This document shows positions 1-12,578 of a DNA stretch of 64,000 nt, piece by piece; the first letter of the stretch is position 1; each line of letters begins with the position of its first letter. Source of the DNA: Enoplosus armatus (lineage: Eukaryota > Chordata > Actinopteri > Centrarchiformes > Enoplosidae). Both the position numbers and the translations under genes were made by a program. Under the pieces are notes generated by a model. The model worked only from the letters and a program-made list of their open reading frames with translations. It was not told the origin of the DNA and did not search any database. The DNA is taken from positions 26,383,501 to 26,447,500 of the forward strand of contig NC_092186.1 of NCBI RefSeq assembly GCF_043641665.1, given 5' to 3'.

Positions 1-70
1 TGACGCTCCTCAGGATTGAGAATATTTCAATTCACAATTTTCTCTCGTTTTTTTTTTTCTTTTTTTTCAG

Positions 71-108
71 GAAATACTGTGACCAACCCAGACTCAGGTG
101 AGAAGTGA
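71..108 (+). CDS. Candidate last coding exon of an upstream gene, possibly eps15l1 (partial)
   Basis: A long T-rich tract (49-68) ends in a consensus acceptor AG at 69-70, so an exon probably starts at 71. The reading frame is not fixed because upstream exons lie outside the window. In frame 1 it reads Glu-Ile-Leu-stop (TGA 80-82). In frame 3 it reads NTVTNPDSGEK-stop (TGA 106-108). A CAG/GTGAG donor at 97/98 would alternatively make it a 27-nt microexon. Human KLF2 is flanked by EPS15L1 in convergent orientation, and the related EPS15 protein ends in a short tail containing Glu-Ile after its last ubiquitin-interacting motif, which fits the Glu-Ile-Leu reading. No ubiquitin-interacting motif codons are present in the window. 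The eps15l1 identity is therefore a synteny-based inference; the splice acceptor is the only strong direct signal. Confidence 0.3.
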
Positions 109-2116
109 GAAGATATTAGTGGAGTGTTTTTTCACTTCTGCTGGAGGCTAACTGTCTCCCCTCTGCCGTGTGCTTAGTTCTGAACTCTGTACTGGATGTA
201 CAGAAATCCGATTAATATCGAACTTCTCATCTGACTCTGGGTGAATTGAAGCTTATTTCCCCAAATATCCATTTTTAATTTTATAGCACCGGTGGGGGGT
301 GGGGGGGGGGCTTCCATGAGATTAGAGACTTGACTTGACTTGACCAGTCCAGACTGGATTATCAACCAGGCAACGCAGGGGGGGCCCCAAGGGGGCTCCT
401 TGTTCACTGTGTGACACTTAGTTTGTGGTCATTTATTTTGTCGCGAATTTGTTAAGGACTCTGCTGTGCACCACTGAAGCATGACATGATAAGCATTATT
501 ACCTATTCATGAGGTCCTGTGCTGCAGAGGGGCCGGATTAAAATGGGTACTCCTGTTTTTCAAACTCCACACCCCCAGTTTGTTAACACTGGTTATAAAT
601 GTATTGTCTCAGAGGTTCTGAGTTATTTTGTCCGATTTGATAAAGCTCCCTCCATCGGTAAACTGAACTTGAAGGCCTTTTATTATTTGTTCCCATTGTG
701 TTTGCATGGGACATGTTTGCATACTCCTAAATAAATGTGTGTTCAATCAAATGACCACAAACTAATACTAACTACTAACTAATACATACATAATGCACAC
801 AGAGCGGGATAAAGGGGATGGGTCAGTAGGGGCTTTTTCTTTTGCCCCGATGGACCCGAGTCCAGAGTGTCTGTTTTCCACTTTCAGGTTTGAGTTAGTC
901 ACCCAGGAGAGAGGCGCCCCCGCCCCCCCCTCCTCTGGCTCACTGTGGGAAAAAAGAGGACTTTTTAACTAACATTAGTCAGATATGTTCACATTTCTTG
1001 TCATATTATGGGATGAAGGAAAAAGCAGCTGCTCTTCAACTGTGTTAACCCCCCCCCCCCATTACACTGGTTCCCTCTAATGTGACAAGGACCTGACAAA
1101 TGGAAAAAACACTTTCAAATGTCAACACATCCTTTGGAGTTACATTAAGCAAATTGTACAGATATATTTTCTTTGTCCATGCGTGTGAGATTGTACTGTG
1201 GCGTTCGCAGTACTTTCCCCCCCCTGCTGTCCAGTGTATATATATATATATAGACAAACAGAGCTAACTATGCCTCTTCTTGACAGCTGTGCTCTGGTCC
1301 CGATGCTGTAATGCCACACCACATCCTAACAAATGAAAGGCAAGATGAGGGAATTCATTTATTTTCTTTTTTTTCTTTTCAGAGAGCAAGGATTTTTAAC
1401 AACACGTTTTATTTCATGCGCTGGTTTATTCTCGTTATTATTCTTGACATGTTTTTGTTTTAAAAGAACATCCAAAATAATGTAGTTTTTGTTTGTTTTG
1501 TGGTATAATTTTAGTCGTTTTTGTGACTCCAGTGCTCTACAGACCAGCAAGGACAAGCTGCAGAGTGTTTGGCGGGGGGGCGGGGGTTTGGAGCTGGCTG
1601 AAATCAGGTGTCATTAGGCTGGATACTTGGAAATAGTGTGTTTTTTCTGATGTGTCATAGTTTGAACAAGGACTTAACCACTCACCTTGTTTTTTCTGAG
1701 TTGTCCCTTTTTTACTTGAAGTGGTGACTGATGTTTGATTCCACAGATTCTGCTGAACCTTTCAGAAAGTTTCACTTGGAGCTTCTTGTTGTAGTTTCAA
1801 ACATCATGTTGTGTTTCATGTGCGGGAGCCCATGTTCTGTTTGTGTCCATGACCAATCATATATGCTTCAGTCAGCGTTTTTGCCACGTTCATGCCCTGC
1901 AGTGGGATTCTGCACAGAGCGCAGACTGTATGTTCTGAGCATTACTTTAAGGGATGACACATTGAGTTTCTCATTTTTCGTTACCATAACATGGTAATCG
2001 CGGGGAGAAAGAAGACTTACACTTGACTTAGTTAAAGCAACGCTTGCTGACATCGTTGGTGTTCTTTATTGAGACCAATTGTAACCTTGTACTTAGCAGT
2101 ACTTTGGTCTCAGGAC

Positions 2117-2528
2117 CATAGGCCGTATATAAAGATGGCCGCCGTGTCTCCACTTCCTCCCACTGTACAAAAATGAAGCCAAACTCTCCCGGATACGGCC
2201 GCTGCCATCTTGCGCTGGTGACGTCATTTGGAGCCAGAGTCTGCAGCAGTGGTGAGGAGTGGTGGGAGGTCTCGCCCATACACCCGCCCCAACCACACAG
2301 TCAATCACAGCTGTCAATCATGACGTTTCACCCCCTTTTTATAGCATCAACTTAAACTAATTAAAACGAGTACTTGGATTTTTTTAGTTTGGCCCATGTC
2401 CCATCCGCTAACATGGAGGGGGCGGGGCTTATGACCTATACCGCAGCCAGACACCAGGGGGCGATGGAGACGTTTTGGCTTCACTTTCGGGGACCTGTCA
2501 TGTCGTCCATCTTTATATACAGTCCGTG
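2117..2528. mobile_element. Non-autonomous hAT-like DNA transposon, copy 1
   Basis: The ends form imperfect terminal inverted repeats (left CATAGGCCGTATATAAAG, right end reversed CACGGACTGTATATAAAG) continuing as AGATGG(C/A)CG. They are flanked by an identical 8-bp direct repeat CTCAGGAC at 2109-2116 and 2529-2536. An 8-bp duplication with CA...TG ends is the hallmark of the hAT superfamily. No transposase ORF is present, so it is a non-autonomous derivative. A second copy lies at 53275. This copy lacks roughly 90 bp of interior sequence present in that one. Confidence 0.75.
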
Positions 2529-5105
2529 CTCAGGACCATCATACGATTTAACACAGCGCCGGATGTCGTCTGATGAAACTCAAACATTTCAGCCTCTGTT
2601 CATTCAAATTGTTGAAGGAAGAAATTTGAAAGTACACACTCCCCTTAATGACTTGTAAGGCTGATATGAAGGAACAAAAACAGGATTTTGTAAAGTCAAA
2701 GATGCCGCAGGATCTTTTTCTTCGTCCACCAACAGGAGTCTGCTCAACAGAAGTGCCCTCAGTTCCGCCACTGGTGGCCAAATATACACATATATATATA
2801 AATTAGACTACTGTTTTAGTCAGTGGTCTTTCTGTAATATAGCCTCCGGCCACCGATGGCAGCACAGAGCACTCCTTCTTGAGTAGATTCCTGTTTGTGA
2901 GCAAGGTGGGACGTCCTGCATCGTGGTGACAAATTTTATGAATGCTTTTACCAAAATGTCTGAGATTCCATCAGATGTCCATCCAGGACTGTGATACATA
3001 ATTTAATATAATGGTTCCAGATCAGGTCTTGGTCTGTAAAATGCTAACAAGCTGTGTCTCTCGGACGGAACTCAACAAACAAAAATACCTTTTTAATCCT
3101 ATAACTGCAAAAAGCACATTGTGATGAAAAACGAATGATGTGTAACTACTAAGATAGTCTTTAAACTTTTGTCTTGGGTGTTGGGCCACAGCAACCTCTG
3201 GAAAAAAGGCTTTGCACTGACTGGTACGACAAGATGACCTCAAGTTATTTTAAGTGTTACTTCTGCTTCTCCAGACACCACAGCTAGACGATGATAACGA
3301 GGAAGTCAACAGCATGACTGAATTATTGTTGTAATGTTTTGTCCCCCCCCCCCGCCCCCCAAGATATTATACATGTGAGGAAAAAAAAATCCATATAATG
3401 TGAATTCACCCAAATTGGACAGAAATGCTTGAGTTAAAGCTGATGTGCAGCCACTGATTCTGCCAGATGGAAATGTGAACTGCCTCTCTCCCTGCCATTT
3501 TTATTTTTTGTCTTGTTTACATATCATGAATATTTCGTTTTTGCTGTAGCTGTTACAGAACTGTACCTGTAGGGGAGCAGCGTCCCTGGTACGCAGTGAG
3601 CTCCTCTAAGCTGTACACCTGCTGAAGAACTCCCATCTGCCTCTAAGCCGCAAAAAACACACGTTGGCGTTTTGAATCTTCGCCTTGCTCCTGTCACACT
3701 GTAGTGAGAATGTTAACTATAGGAAGAACCTTCATTGCATCTGTTTTTCTTATTTTCAACTACTACTTCACCTGAACTGAATAGTAATTTCCAGTTAACT
3801 AAAGCACCACCACAACAGTGTGACAGGCACCATGTGAAGAGGAATAAGGCTAAAATGTTCAAAATGTCCCAAGTGTCCTCTTTAGATTTGTGTGTCTGTG
3901 GTGTTTTAATCACAGCCTTTTTGAAAGCCCCCCCCCCCCCCATTTGTGAAACAGAAATCTATTGTGTAGAACGGATGGACAGTGTCATAGGATGCAGTGG
4001 TACCCTCACATTATGATAAACGCAAACATCCAGGAAGCAGGGGTCTTCGTAGAAAATGCGGCAGTAGTCATGTGAAATGCCAAATGCTGCCTATAGTCAC
4101 CTCCCAGAAGCAGAACTTCAGTACTTGAATATTAGAAAACCTTGAACTCGAGGCTTTTCTTGAAAGCTGTGTTCACACCAACATGCTCACGGAGTACTTA
4201 GGGCTGGGTTATCATTTGGAACTTTTTTGCTTCTAGTGGCGGGTACCGATACCAAAACGGTGCTTCTTTTTTTTTCTGAAATCCCCCTTTTCTTTTAAAT
4301 CAAATCAAATCAATGCTCTGAAATGTACAAATGTAAATGAGCCTAAAATGAGTCAAATGAATCAGGAGTTATTTAATCAAAATCAGATTTTTGATGCTGT
4401 TTTTTTCGACACTTGCTGTTACGCATTTCGGTCGGTACCAACAAAATATTGACACGTGATCCCCAGCCTATTTTGAACTGTGACCCTCCATCTGTTCTCT
4501 CTGTGTTTCTGTCCACCCCCCCACCCCCACCCGTCTGCAGTGTACTGCTTAGAGTGGTGAGTTCCAGACCGGTACCATCATTCATACTGTATTTGTCATC
4601 TGATACCTCCATTGTGCAATAGATAATGTTTATTTTTATTGTTGTTTTGTGTATCCTGTGAAACCAGTGTGATGTTTTTGATATGTAGCGTCATGTTTTT
4701 TTAATATGATTATTTATGCACCCGCCAACCTCTCCTAACTAATAACTCCTCTGTCCCGATGCTGTAGAGGAATTTCAGTGCTTTGATTTCATTCCACTAG
4801 CCGTGGAATCTACAAACCCTTTCATTCCAAAAGGCTTTTTTATCTCACTTTTGGGGCCAGAAAATGGTAACACAATGTTCATGACTTAAACATTTTTTTA
4901 ATTATCAGCAAAGCTAGCAGTTTTAAAAAAACAAAACAAAATCTTTATAGGATGACAGCTGAAAAATATCAAATTTTAGTTTTAATTGAAGTTATTCCTC
5001 TCTCAAATTTCATTTTGGTATGAAGCCTTTGAATTCTGTCTTTTTCTTTCTTTTCATACTGATGCTCAAAAGTAAGCAGCCAAAATTGATTTTCTTTTTT
5101 TTTGA

Positions 5106-5130
5106 GGGGGGGGGGGGGGGGGGGGGGGGG
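5106..5130. repeat. G25 homopolymer
   Basis: Uninterrupted run of 25 G on the + strand inside the putative 3'UTR. In a + strand transcript it would be strongly G-quadruplex prone, and the length is likely polymorphic. Confidence 0.9.
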
Positions 5131-5418
5131 CTTGTTTCTTCTCTGAAGCTTGTTGGATTTTGTTGTCTGCCTTCAACTGCCCTTCCTCCCATGTAGGCAA
5201 AATAATCTGAGCTGTCTTTTATTAAGATGCATACGATGTGTATACAGTCTGTATAGTATCATGTCTGTTATATTTGTCTTCTAAAAAGTCGGGACGAAGA
5301 AGAAAAAGTAAACTTGACGAGGAACCATTTGGAGGATGGTTACACTAGCTGAGGGGGGAACAGATGCTGGTTTGTTTTGAACAGTGATCCTCTCTACATG
5401 GTCTGTACTGTTTACTAG

Positions 5419-5424
5419 AATAAA
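5419..5424 (+). terminator. Poly(A) signal AATAAA closing the + strand transcript
   Basis: Canonical AATAAA followed about 20-30 nt later by a TG/T-rich stretch (TGCTGCCTGATTTG). Reverse-oriented LINE debris starts about 120 bp beyond, consistent with leaving a transcribed unit. Confidence 0.55.
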
Positions 5425-5560
5425 CATTTCAGTTAAATGAGAATTGGACTGCTGCCTGATTTGTTACAGGTTGAAGATAATCAGACCAGCCGAACTCAAC
5501 TGAACTCAAGAGCATGCCTCTTGAAGCTTAAGTACTGCAGTAACTAAAAGTTACATATAG

Positions 5561-5686
5561 AACCGGCCTAGACCGGACTCTTTATTAGAGAGACCCAACA
5601 GTTCCCACCACGAGCATGCACTTTGGCGGCAGTGGCGAGGGAGAACTTCCTTTTAAGAGGCAGAAACCTTGAGCAGAACCAGACTA
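5561..5686 (-). mobile_element. LINE (L2-type) 3'UTR fragment, reversed
   Basis: Reverse complement of the same 3'UTR segment seen in the longer element at 55729-56861. Shared blocks include the phrases around GAGGTTTCTGCCTC, AAGGAAGTT and CTTGCTCATGGTGGGAACTG, and a 'tctagacctg'-like block. Non-coding tail only. It is followed by two telomere-like CCCTAA units and a short G run. Confidence 0.7.
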
Positions 5687-7846
5687 ACCCTAACCCTAGG
5701 GGGGGGGGGGGTCAGCTGCTTTGACCAGTCCTATGTCTTTCAAACTTGTAACACAAGGTTTTCCAAGCCCAGACTGCAACAGCAACCCTGATGGCGACAC
5801 TATGACTACGAGGACACTATATGACAGTTGTCAGGTGGTTGCTGGCACAGTATGTGTGAAATCGGTGGAGTGCCCAATAGGCCTTTTTTACAGGCGCAAC
5901 TAATTTAGATGAATGACGTTTAACTAATTTATTTTGACATTGACAGCCCTATTTGAACATATAGATGTAGATAGAAGAATCTCAGGGAGAAACCCACTGT
6001 GTAACTGCAATTAGAGATTTAAACCCTTACCAGGTCATTACAGTACGCCTAGGTGTCCTCAGTGATGGCTCTTACTTTTAGGTGGAACGAGACTAGCTGT
6101 ACAGGCATCTTGCCATCTCTGACAGACTCTAAAGCCGACCGAGGCCTCGCAAAGAGCTTAAACACAACCTGCCGTAACAACTCCATCCCTCCCAGACGAC
6201 CACAACGTGCGGCGAATTACGCTCGGCTGCATTTCAAGGATACATCTGCGAGGCGTGAAATGAATGCTGTGCAAACACGGCGGCCATTTCTGGACATATT
6301 AGCTGAAACTCAAGCGGTCTGCTATGTTAGCGAATGCTAACTGCCTCCGCATGAAATAACAGGAAATTCCTCGCTAGGTTTGTGTTTACCCTATGGTAAT
6401 GGAGAGGAGGAAATGAAAAGCCTGTTGGCTTTTAACTGGGAATGTGGGTCAGGGAGAATTGGAGGATAAACGTTGGTTTGCCCTCGCACTAGTTCAGTAT
6501 CTCTCCTCTTGTTCTATCAGTGTGCCTCATAAGCACTGCTACAACACTCCCCTCTGCTCCAGGGGAGCGGGATATCCCTTATGAATATACACACAAGCAG
6601 GGCAATTGCTAGTCTAGTCTGTGTTTGTCAGATCTGTCAGTATCAGCCACCAGCATTTGTGTGAGTTCACTTGCTATTGAACTCATCCAACAGCTCCTAG
6701 CTGAAGATGATGCTCTGGTACTGCGGTGCTGGATGTCAAAGAGGGGTTCGGGGACCTCCAGCGGTGCTTAAGGGAGGGAGTGCCAGGGTGGTCCGCAGAG
6801 CAAACTGAGGGCTACTTTCATTTGAAAAAATTCACTGGAAGCTACTGCAAATAAAGAATGTATTTAGTGTTAAAATTATTCATTGACAGGAAACTATTTC
6901 CAGCTTCTCAAAGGTCAGGATTTGCTGGGTTTTTTTGTGTGTTTGTCGTTGTACATTGACAAAACAATTCATTCCAGTATATTTAAATTGGCTACTTTTA
7001 AGCCAATAAACTAAATAAAGGGTTCAGTATTTCTCCATCAGAATTGTATTCGGTACACTAGCAAAGGGGGGAGGGGGGGACCTCCCTGTTGGGAAATAAG
7101 ACGCTTCCCTACAAAGTTTACCGGAAAGAACTGTGTAATCTGGGGCTAATCATTGGGGGAAAATAGAAACAACGTTGTTTGACTTACAGTTTGTTAGATT
7201 GTGTTTCTAAGCCATTGTCCATTTAAATAAAGCTACATTTTAGATACTTAGATACTTTAAACTCTTAACCTTGTCGTTGGTACAGGTTTACAGTAAATGT
7301 ACATGATTAACAAGGAAACGTCTTTGTCTGTGGAGAAATCTCGTCATTGAATATGCATATATTCTGTTTGTTTACGTGGTTGTGAAGTTCTCATGAGGAG
7401 GCGCATTACCCTTCACTCATACTCTCATTATGTGTGCTAATCGTCAGCATGCTAACATTGTCATTGTGCTGCTGCAGCCTCACATTCTTTTTTTTTTTTT
7501 AAGCTTAGTCCTGCTTTTCTCTGCAAAGTCTGTGGACACCTGATTCTGGCTCTCCAAACAGAAATCACCTGCCCAAATACCAGATCTGTTTGAGATACGA
7601 GAAACACGCAAATCTGCCTTCAAAAAAAAAAAACATTGGAGATTTTCACGTGTTTCCACAGAAATGATACACATGCCGCTCACTGGCAGAGAGTCGCACT
7701 GTTTTTGTAACGGGAGTGTAAATCCAACCTTCCGTGCGGGCCTGCATTCAATTAACCTCGGCTGCAAACTCATTTAATCCGCTGGTGAAATTTTAAACTG
7801 GCCTAAAAATGAATTTCATGTTCACACACACACACCAAAGGGCCAT

Positions 7847-7851
<5 letters not shown>

Positions 7852-7882
<31 letters not shown>
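7852..7882. repeat. (GT)n microsatellite
   Basis: About 15 uninterrupted GT units, preceded about 30 bp upstream by a short (CA)n run, so the two can pair as an inverted repeat. Confidence 0.9.
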
Positions 7883-7884
<2 letters not shown>

Positions 7885-8067
7885 CCTCCGTGTGCAAAGT
7901 TCTTACTTTGGTACGTGTTGTAACACACACCTACTGTACCTCGTTTTCATGGCAATCACATGCTGAAGGGAGGGGAAGTCTGTTAGCAATTTGAATGCTA
8001 ACCAAAACCAGTTTGGTTGCTGAGCTGAAACCAGACTAGATGGGGTAGGTATTCACCTGAAGTCATG

Positions 8068-8095
8068 CACACACACACATGCACGCACGCACACA

Positions 8096-8127
<32 letters not shown>

Positions 8128-8132
8128 CACAC
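8068..8132. repeat. Compound (CA)n/(CACG)n microsatellite
   Basis: Alternating CA and GCAC units. All of it is alternating purine/pyrimidine, hence Z-DNA prone. It lies about 110 bp before a (GT)29 array of opposite sense. Confidence 0.9.
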
Positions 8133-8237
8133 GCAGAGGATCTTTTCTGGCTTGAGTTGATTGAAAGCAGTTGTGATCACAACCTGGTGTGTGTGGGGGG
8201 TGACATAGAGTCAGAGGAGAATGGATGTAGAAATGAA

Positions 8238-8240
<3 letters not shown>

Positions 8241-8298
<58 letters not shown>
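8241..8298. repeat. (TG)29 microsatellite
   Basis: Pure TG run of about 58 bp. Open frames reading through it in both directions are artefacts of the dinucleotide period. Confidence 0.95.
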
Positions 8299-8301
<3 letters not shown>

Positions 8302-9854
8302 TATGCACGTGGCCTAAACAACTCTTTCCACATGCTCTGATCTGGTCTTGCTCCAAGGGAACTCATTTTCTGGCAATCAATATTCAGTTTCTTACAAAGG
8401 CTCTTGACACACAAATTGAACGCTACACGTTTTTTTTCGAGCAATTTTGGAGTGACCTCAAAGGATCTTTGCCTCAATCAAAGCCAAGAAAATCATAGTC
8501 TTTTCCCACCCCTTATTGCTAAGATGACTTAACGACATCTATCAGCTGTTGGCTAAAGAATTAATGAACTTCTTGATACTTGTGAACATGGGGTAAGGCT
8601 TCCCAGTTCCATGCAATACAGGAACTGTTTTTTTTAACGAGTTAAGGCGGCTGAATGTAAGACTCTAATTACCAGTTTATACGGTTCACCTAACTGAGTC
8701 AGTCCAATCCAACAGCCTTGCATTAAATAATATGGCAGGTTCCATCACTTTATGGTCATTTTGGAGGCTGTGCTGAGTTTGGAAGTAAGCTTTTGAATTG
8801 TGTTGTGTTATACTGGGAGGTTGCATATTGTATTGCAAGGCTGGCCCTCCAAAAAAAAAACCTGCTCCCTTCCCCTCTCCGCCCATGTTCCCTGCTCCTC
8901 ATTTCACTCCTTCTTCACCCTAACGCTCTCCCAGCCCTCCTCAAGGAAGGAGCAATGAGTAGATGAAATGGAAAACCGTAGGAAAAGGTCCCAACCCCCC
9001 GCCAAACTGCCTCCCTAACTGAGAAACTGCTGTATCGGTGAAAGTGTAATGAGGCGTTCAGGGACTGGATTCCAGCAGGTGTTTCCTGCTGTTCACATTG
9101 GTGCTGCTGTCCCAGTAGATGGCATCGTCTTCCCATAAATACAATTCCCACTTATTTTCCCCGACAGTGCTGGGCATCTGCGGCTCTGGGAATCCATTTA
9201 GATAAGATTTTTTCCCCCCAGCTGATGTTACCCAAACAGCTGATAAAGTTAACTGATTCCCTGAATTTCACCAGAAAAAATATTTTTACTATGTCCAATG
9301 AGTGTTACCTCCAAGTCCTCGTTTGCTTTTCTGGTAAAGAATCAGCAGTCGTGATACGATATCACATATTGTATAATAGCTTCCACTTATCAAGCTATCA
9401 TCTCAATATGTGAAGATCAGGTTGAGCCTTAAAAAAATGTCTTACACAGTATCACAGTGTCAGTTTCAAATGCAACTTTTTGGAGTGCCTAAATCCTAGT
9501 TAGTGGCCTTTTGACCCCACTCTCAGGAGAAACACTGCTAATCTCCACCTCTCCTGGTATCAGTTTTCTCCGCGCACACTTATGGTTTTATGAGTGTGTT
9601 ATGTTGGAGTTGGAGAAGAATAGGCTGTTAAACTATCTGGAGGGGGAGTTCCTCGGAGATAAACTGTTGCACAAGAACTCGTGAGCGTGTTTACAGCCTC
9701 TTACCGACTGAAAATATTAGCCTCGGAGAGCGAGGCAGGAGGGAGAATCTTGCAATCGAAATGGGGGAGAATGCCTCACTGTGGGAATGGGTTTTATGCC
9801 TCAGGTTTATAGATTGTAGGTGGAGGAGTGTTGCTCCAACACGACCCTCACTGG

Positions 9855-9856
<2 letters not shown>

Positions 9857-9915
<59 letters not shown>
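9857..9915. repeat. (GT)n microsatellite, about 59 bp
   Basis: Uninterrupted GT run, no linked gene. Confidence 0.95.
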
Positions 9916-9916
<1 letters not shown>

Positions 9917-10756
9917 AATGGTTCATGTGCAATCAGGGAACCAAATAAAAGCCCCTTGTCCTTTTTTCATATCTTAATCAAGTAAATTGAGATGGAGAAC
10001 TGTGGGATTGTCACAGACTATTAACATTTATGATTAAAATTCATAATTTTTCAATGCTGCAGGCAGGGCCAGAGCTACTACCAACAACACCAAGGTCATG
10101 TTTGATCAGATTTCTAGGAGTTTGGGGCTTTAACGTCATGAGGAAGCATTTACATTCTACGGTTGCACACATATTCCACATGTAGGAAGTTGGCCAATTC
10201 TGATTTTGAAACTGAATGTGTTCAAATTGGACTGCTTTTAGACAAAATGAATAAATAACACCCAATGGAATACACACTCGTCTGTGTAAGGAAGGCTTTG
10301 AAACAGCATTGTGAATGTAGGGAGATATCGTTTTGTTTCCTCAGGTGGGCGGGACCGTGATGGAGGAAATCTGGACTCATGACCTCCATATTAAATCATG
10401 GCTATGGACTCGGCTGTCAGCACTACTAAAAGAAATCCCATTCACCTCCATTGTATTGGAGTGGAGGCAGATACCTGCTGGGCGAATGAACCTGAACTAC
10501 CTACATGTAGTAGATACAATGAGAGGTAAGTGAGAAAATGGAGCTTAGACGAAACGACCCTTTAAAGCAAGAAAGGAAATCAACACTATGATAGCATCAC
10601 ATAAATATAGCAGCTTTCGCTGATTATAAGTCGCACCTTTCCAGCAAACGGAAACGTTCTAGATCTCTTGTGCATTCTTTTATAGACTTTCCCTCCAAAT
10701 TCAGACATATTTGGTATCTTCAAAAACTTCTGGATTTTTAGAGAGTCTTTAGGAGC

Positions 10757-10760
<4 letters not shown>

Positions 10761-10788
<28 letters not shown>
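10761..10788. repeat. (CA)14 microsatellite
   Basis: Pure CA run. Confidence 0.9.
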
Positions 10789-10790
<2 letters not shown>

Positions 10791-11184
10791 GCTGCACATC
10801 TGAGAGAACGCAGAAACCATGTAAAACCATCTGACCCCCCCACCCCCACCCCCGCCCCGAGGTCGGAGCTTCCCACGCTCTGCAGTGGCAGCCACCCTCC
10901 TGTACCCAGCTGAAAAAGTGAAATGAAAATGTTCGATTTTTCACTTGAGTAAATGTACTAATGATAGAAGGGTGGGTGTTCCTCTTTTCTCAGGGCTGGC
11001 ACGGGGCCATCCTGGAGATGACACTGAGATGTGGGGCACTTTCACAACCAAAAATAGACACCAGTGCAAGTGTGAGTTTCATGAGCAAGTATCACCTCTT
11101 GTTTGTGATGATGGCCAAAACTATAAAAATGACCAACCAAAAATAGCCTTTAAAATCATATTTCCATTAGCATGCTTAACTTAA

Positions 11185-11322
11185 AGCTATAGCAAGCAAT
11201 ATTACTGAATTATAATGTTCCCTATAATGAGCCCTTCAGTTAAATATTGTTAGTGACATTCAGTGGTCAAAATTGGTCATTTCAACTGAAATTATAATTC
11301 AATAATATTGCCTACTGTAGCT
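11185..11322. mobile_element. TTAA-bounded MITE, 138 bp
   Basis: Terminal inverted repeats of 32 nt match at 28 of 32 positions (left arm 11185-11216, right arm 11291-11322, starting AGCTAYAG). The unit is flanked on both sides by TTAA (11181-11184 and 11323-11326). TTAA target duplication is typical of piggyBac-type transposition. No coding capacity. It lies about 1.7 kb beyond the klf2 poly(A) site. Confidence 0.7.
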
Positions 11323-12578
11323 TTAATAATATCCATCAAACCCTAAAACCAGGCTGAAACACTGTAGTAGCGCTTGGCCTGGCGAAAAGTACCAGTAAGT
11401 AACGTTGCGCACTTTCAGACGGCCTCTCCTTGAAGACGCTCACGGTGTTTCGCTCGGTCGACCACATGAAAAGTGACAGAAGTAGTTGTGGGAAGAATGA
11501 AAAAAAGAAGAAGAGAGAGCTTGAGAGCAGACGTTTTAAACCTCGCCTACTTTCACACCTGACCAGTCACTGTGTGGGCAATGCTGACAAACTCTTTCTA
11601 TCTTCCCCCCTTGAGCACCTCTGTCATGCTCTTGTGGACTCTGGCGCAAAAGTCATTTTCATATAAATAATTTCCATGTTGCGGGCTCTCTATCACCGAC
11701 TCCTGATGTAACACAATAGTGATTCAACCCACAGCCCTGATGTTATCTTTGTCATCTGAACACCTGCTTTCTAGGAGGTTGAAACAAATCTGCTGGCTCA
11801 CAGGGATCACTGTGTTTTATGTCTTTTCTTTGTAAATAAAAAGATTGCATGTGAAAATCCTCACTATCCATCCCTACAAGCAGCCCGAACACTTTCCTGT
11901 CCTTTGAGCGGATTTTCATCCTTCCCGCTGAACTTTCCTTCATCCCAGCGGGGTCTTTTCGGTTTATTTGAGACAGGCTTTCTCTTTCTTTTTACCCCTC
12001 CATCCCTCCCGCTCATTGCGGTTCGCTTATGTGCCCCCGACGCAGCCTCCATCTATATCGAGCCTCTGTAATTATGTCCAATGTAATGTTTGTATTTATA
12101 GGCGGCTGCCACAGCGCTCTGGCAGCTGCTCCTTCCCAGCTGGGAATCATCGGCCTGATGCTCGGGGCCCTGGCCTGGAAGGAACCAGCTTCTGAGGATG
12201 GCTCACCTGGCGCTAAACCTTTAAACCAATTACCTTCAGGATTAAAGCAGAGATATTCTACATGTCTTGTGCCTCATTTTATGTACATCGCCCCCAAAAT
12301 TTAACCTGACATTTTGGTATCTTTGGAATTTAGTTGTAATCTCTCTAATGCCCTTTTCTCTGTGAATTACTGCTTAATTTTTGCCTCCTCTGGCATGTAA
12401 AATGTATTAAAATAATACAATCTGAAAGGAAAGAAAGAGTTCACTTGCAAAAACAGAAAAACAGATTAATATTCCTTGAAGAGCACACAAAGAAATGTAT
12501 GAATAAAACGGAGCTATCTGCTTTTGAAAATGAACCCTTGGCGGTCCGGCAAGCAGTTGCAAGTAGGAAAACCTTCGG

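Larger units (their letters stand above)
109..5445 (+). other. Probable long 3'UTR / 3' terminal region of the upstream + strand gene
   Basis: No host coding exon is visible here. The stretch is T-rich and ends in AATAAA at 5419-5424, with a plausible cleavage point about 20 nt later and a TG-rich downstream element, which marks the 3' end of a + strand transcript. An earlier AATAAA at 732-737 could give a short isoform. A hAT-like element (2117-2528), a TA repeat near 1240 and a run of 25 G (5106-5130) lie inside. If it is one UTR it is over 5 kb, long but not unusual for a vertebrate endocytic gene. Alternatively it is intron plus a terminal exon that I cannot delimit. Confidence 0.4.

Noticed and set aside
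519..734. 71-codon frame ending at an AATAAA
   Set aside because: No acceptor with a matching frame and no recognisable domain; more likely UTR or intron sequence. The AATAAA is kept only as a possible early poly(A) signal.
1370..1450. TTTTCTTTTCAG acceptor-like site followed by a short open frame
   Set aside because: The frame is hydrophobic, AT-rich and lacks a donor or homologous domain; T-rich acceptor look-alikes are frequent here.
5686..5711. Telomere-like CCCTAA repeats next to a G run
   Set aside because: Only two units; such short interstitial matches are common next to LINE tails and simple repeats.
8079..8498. 139-codon frame rich in Ala-Arg-Thr-His and Val-Cys
   Set aside because: Created by reading through CA and GT microsatellites, as are similar frames near 9761, 13357, 38074, 45573 and 56258.
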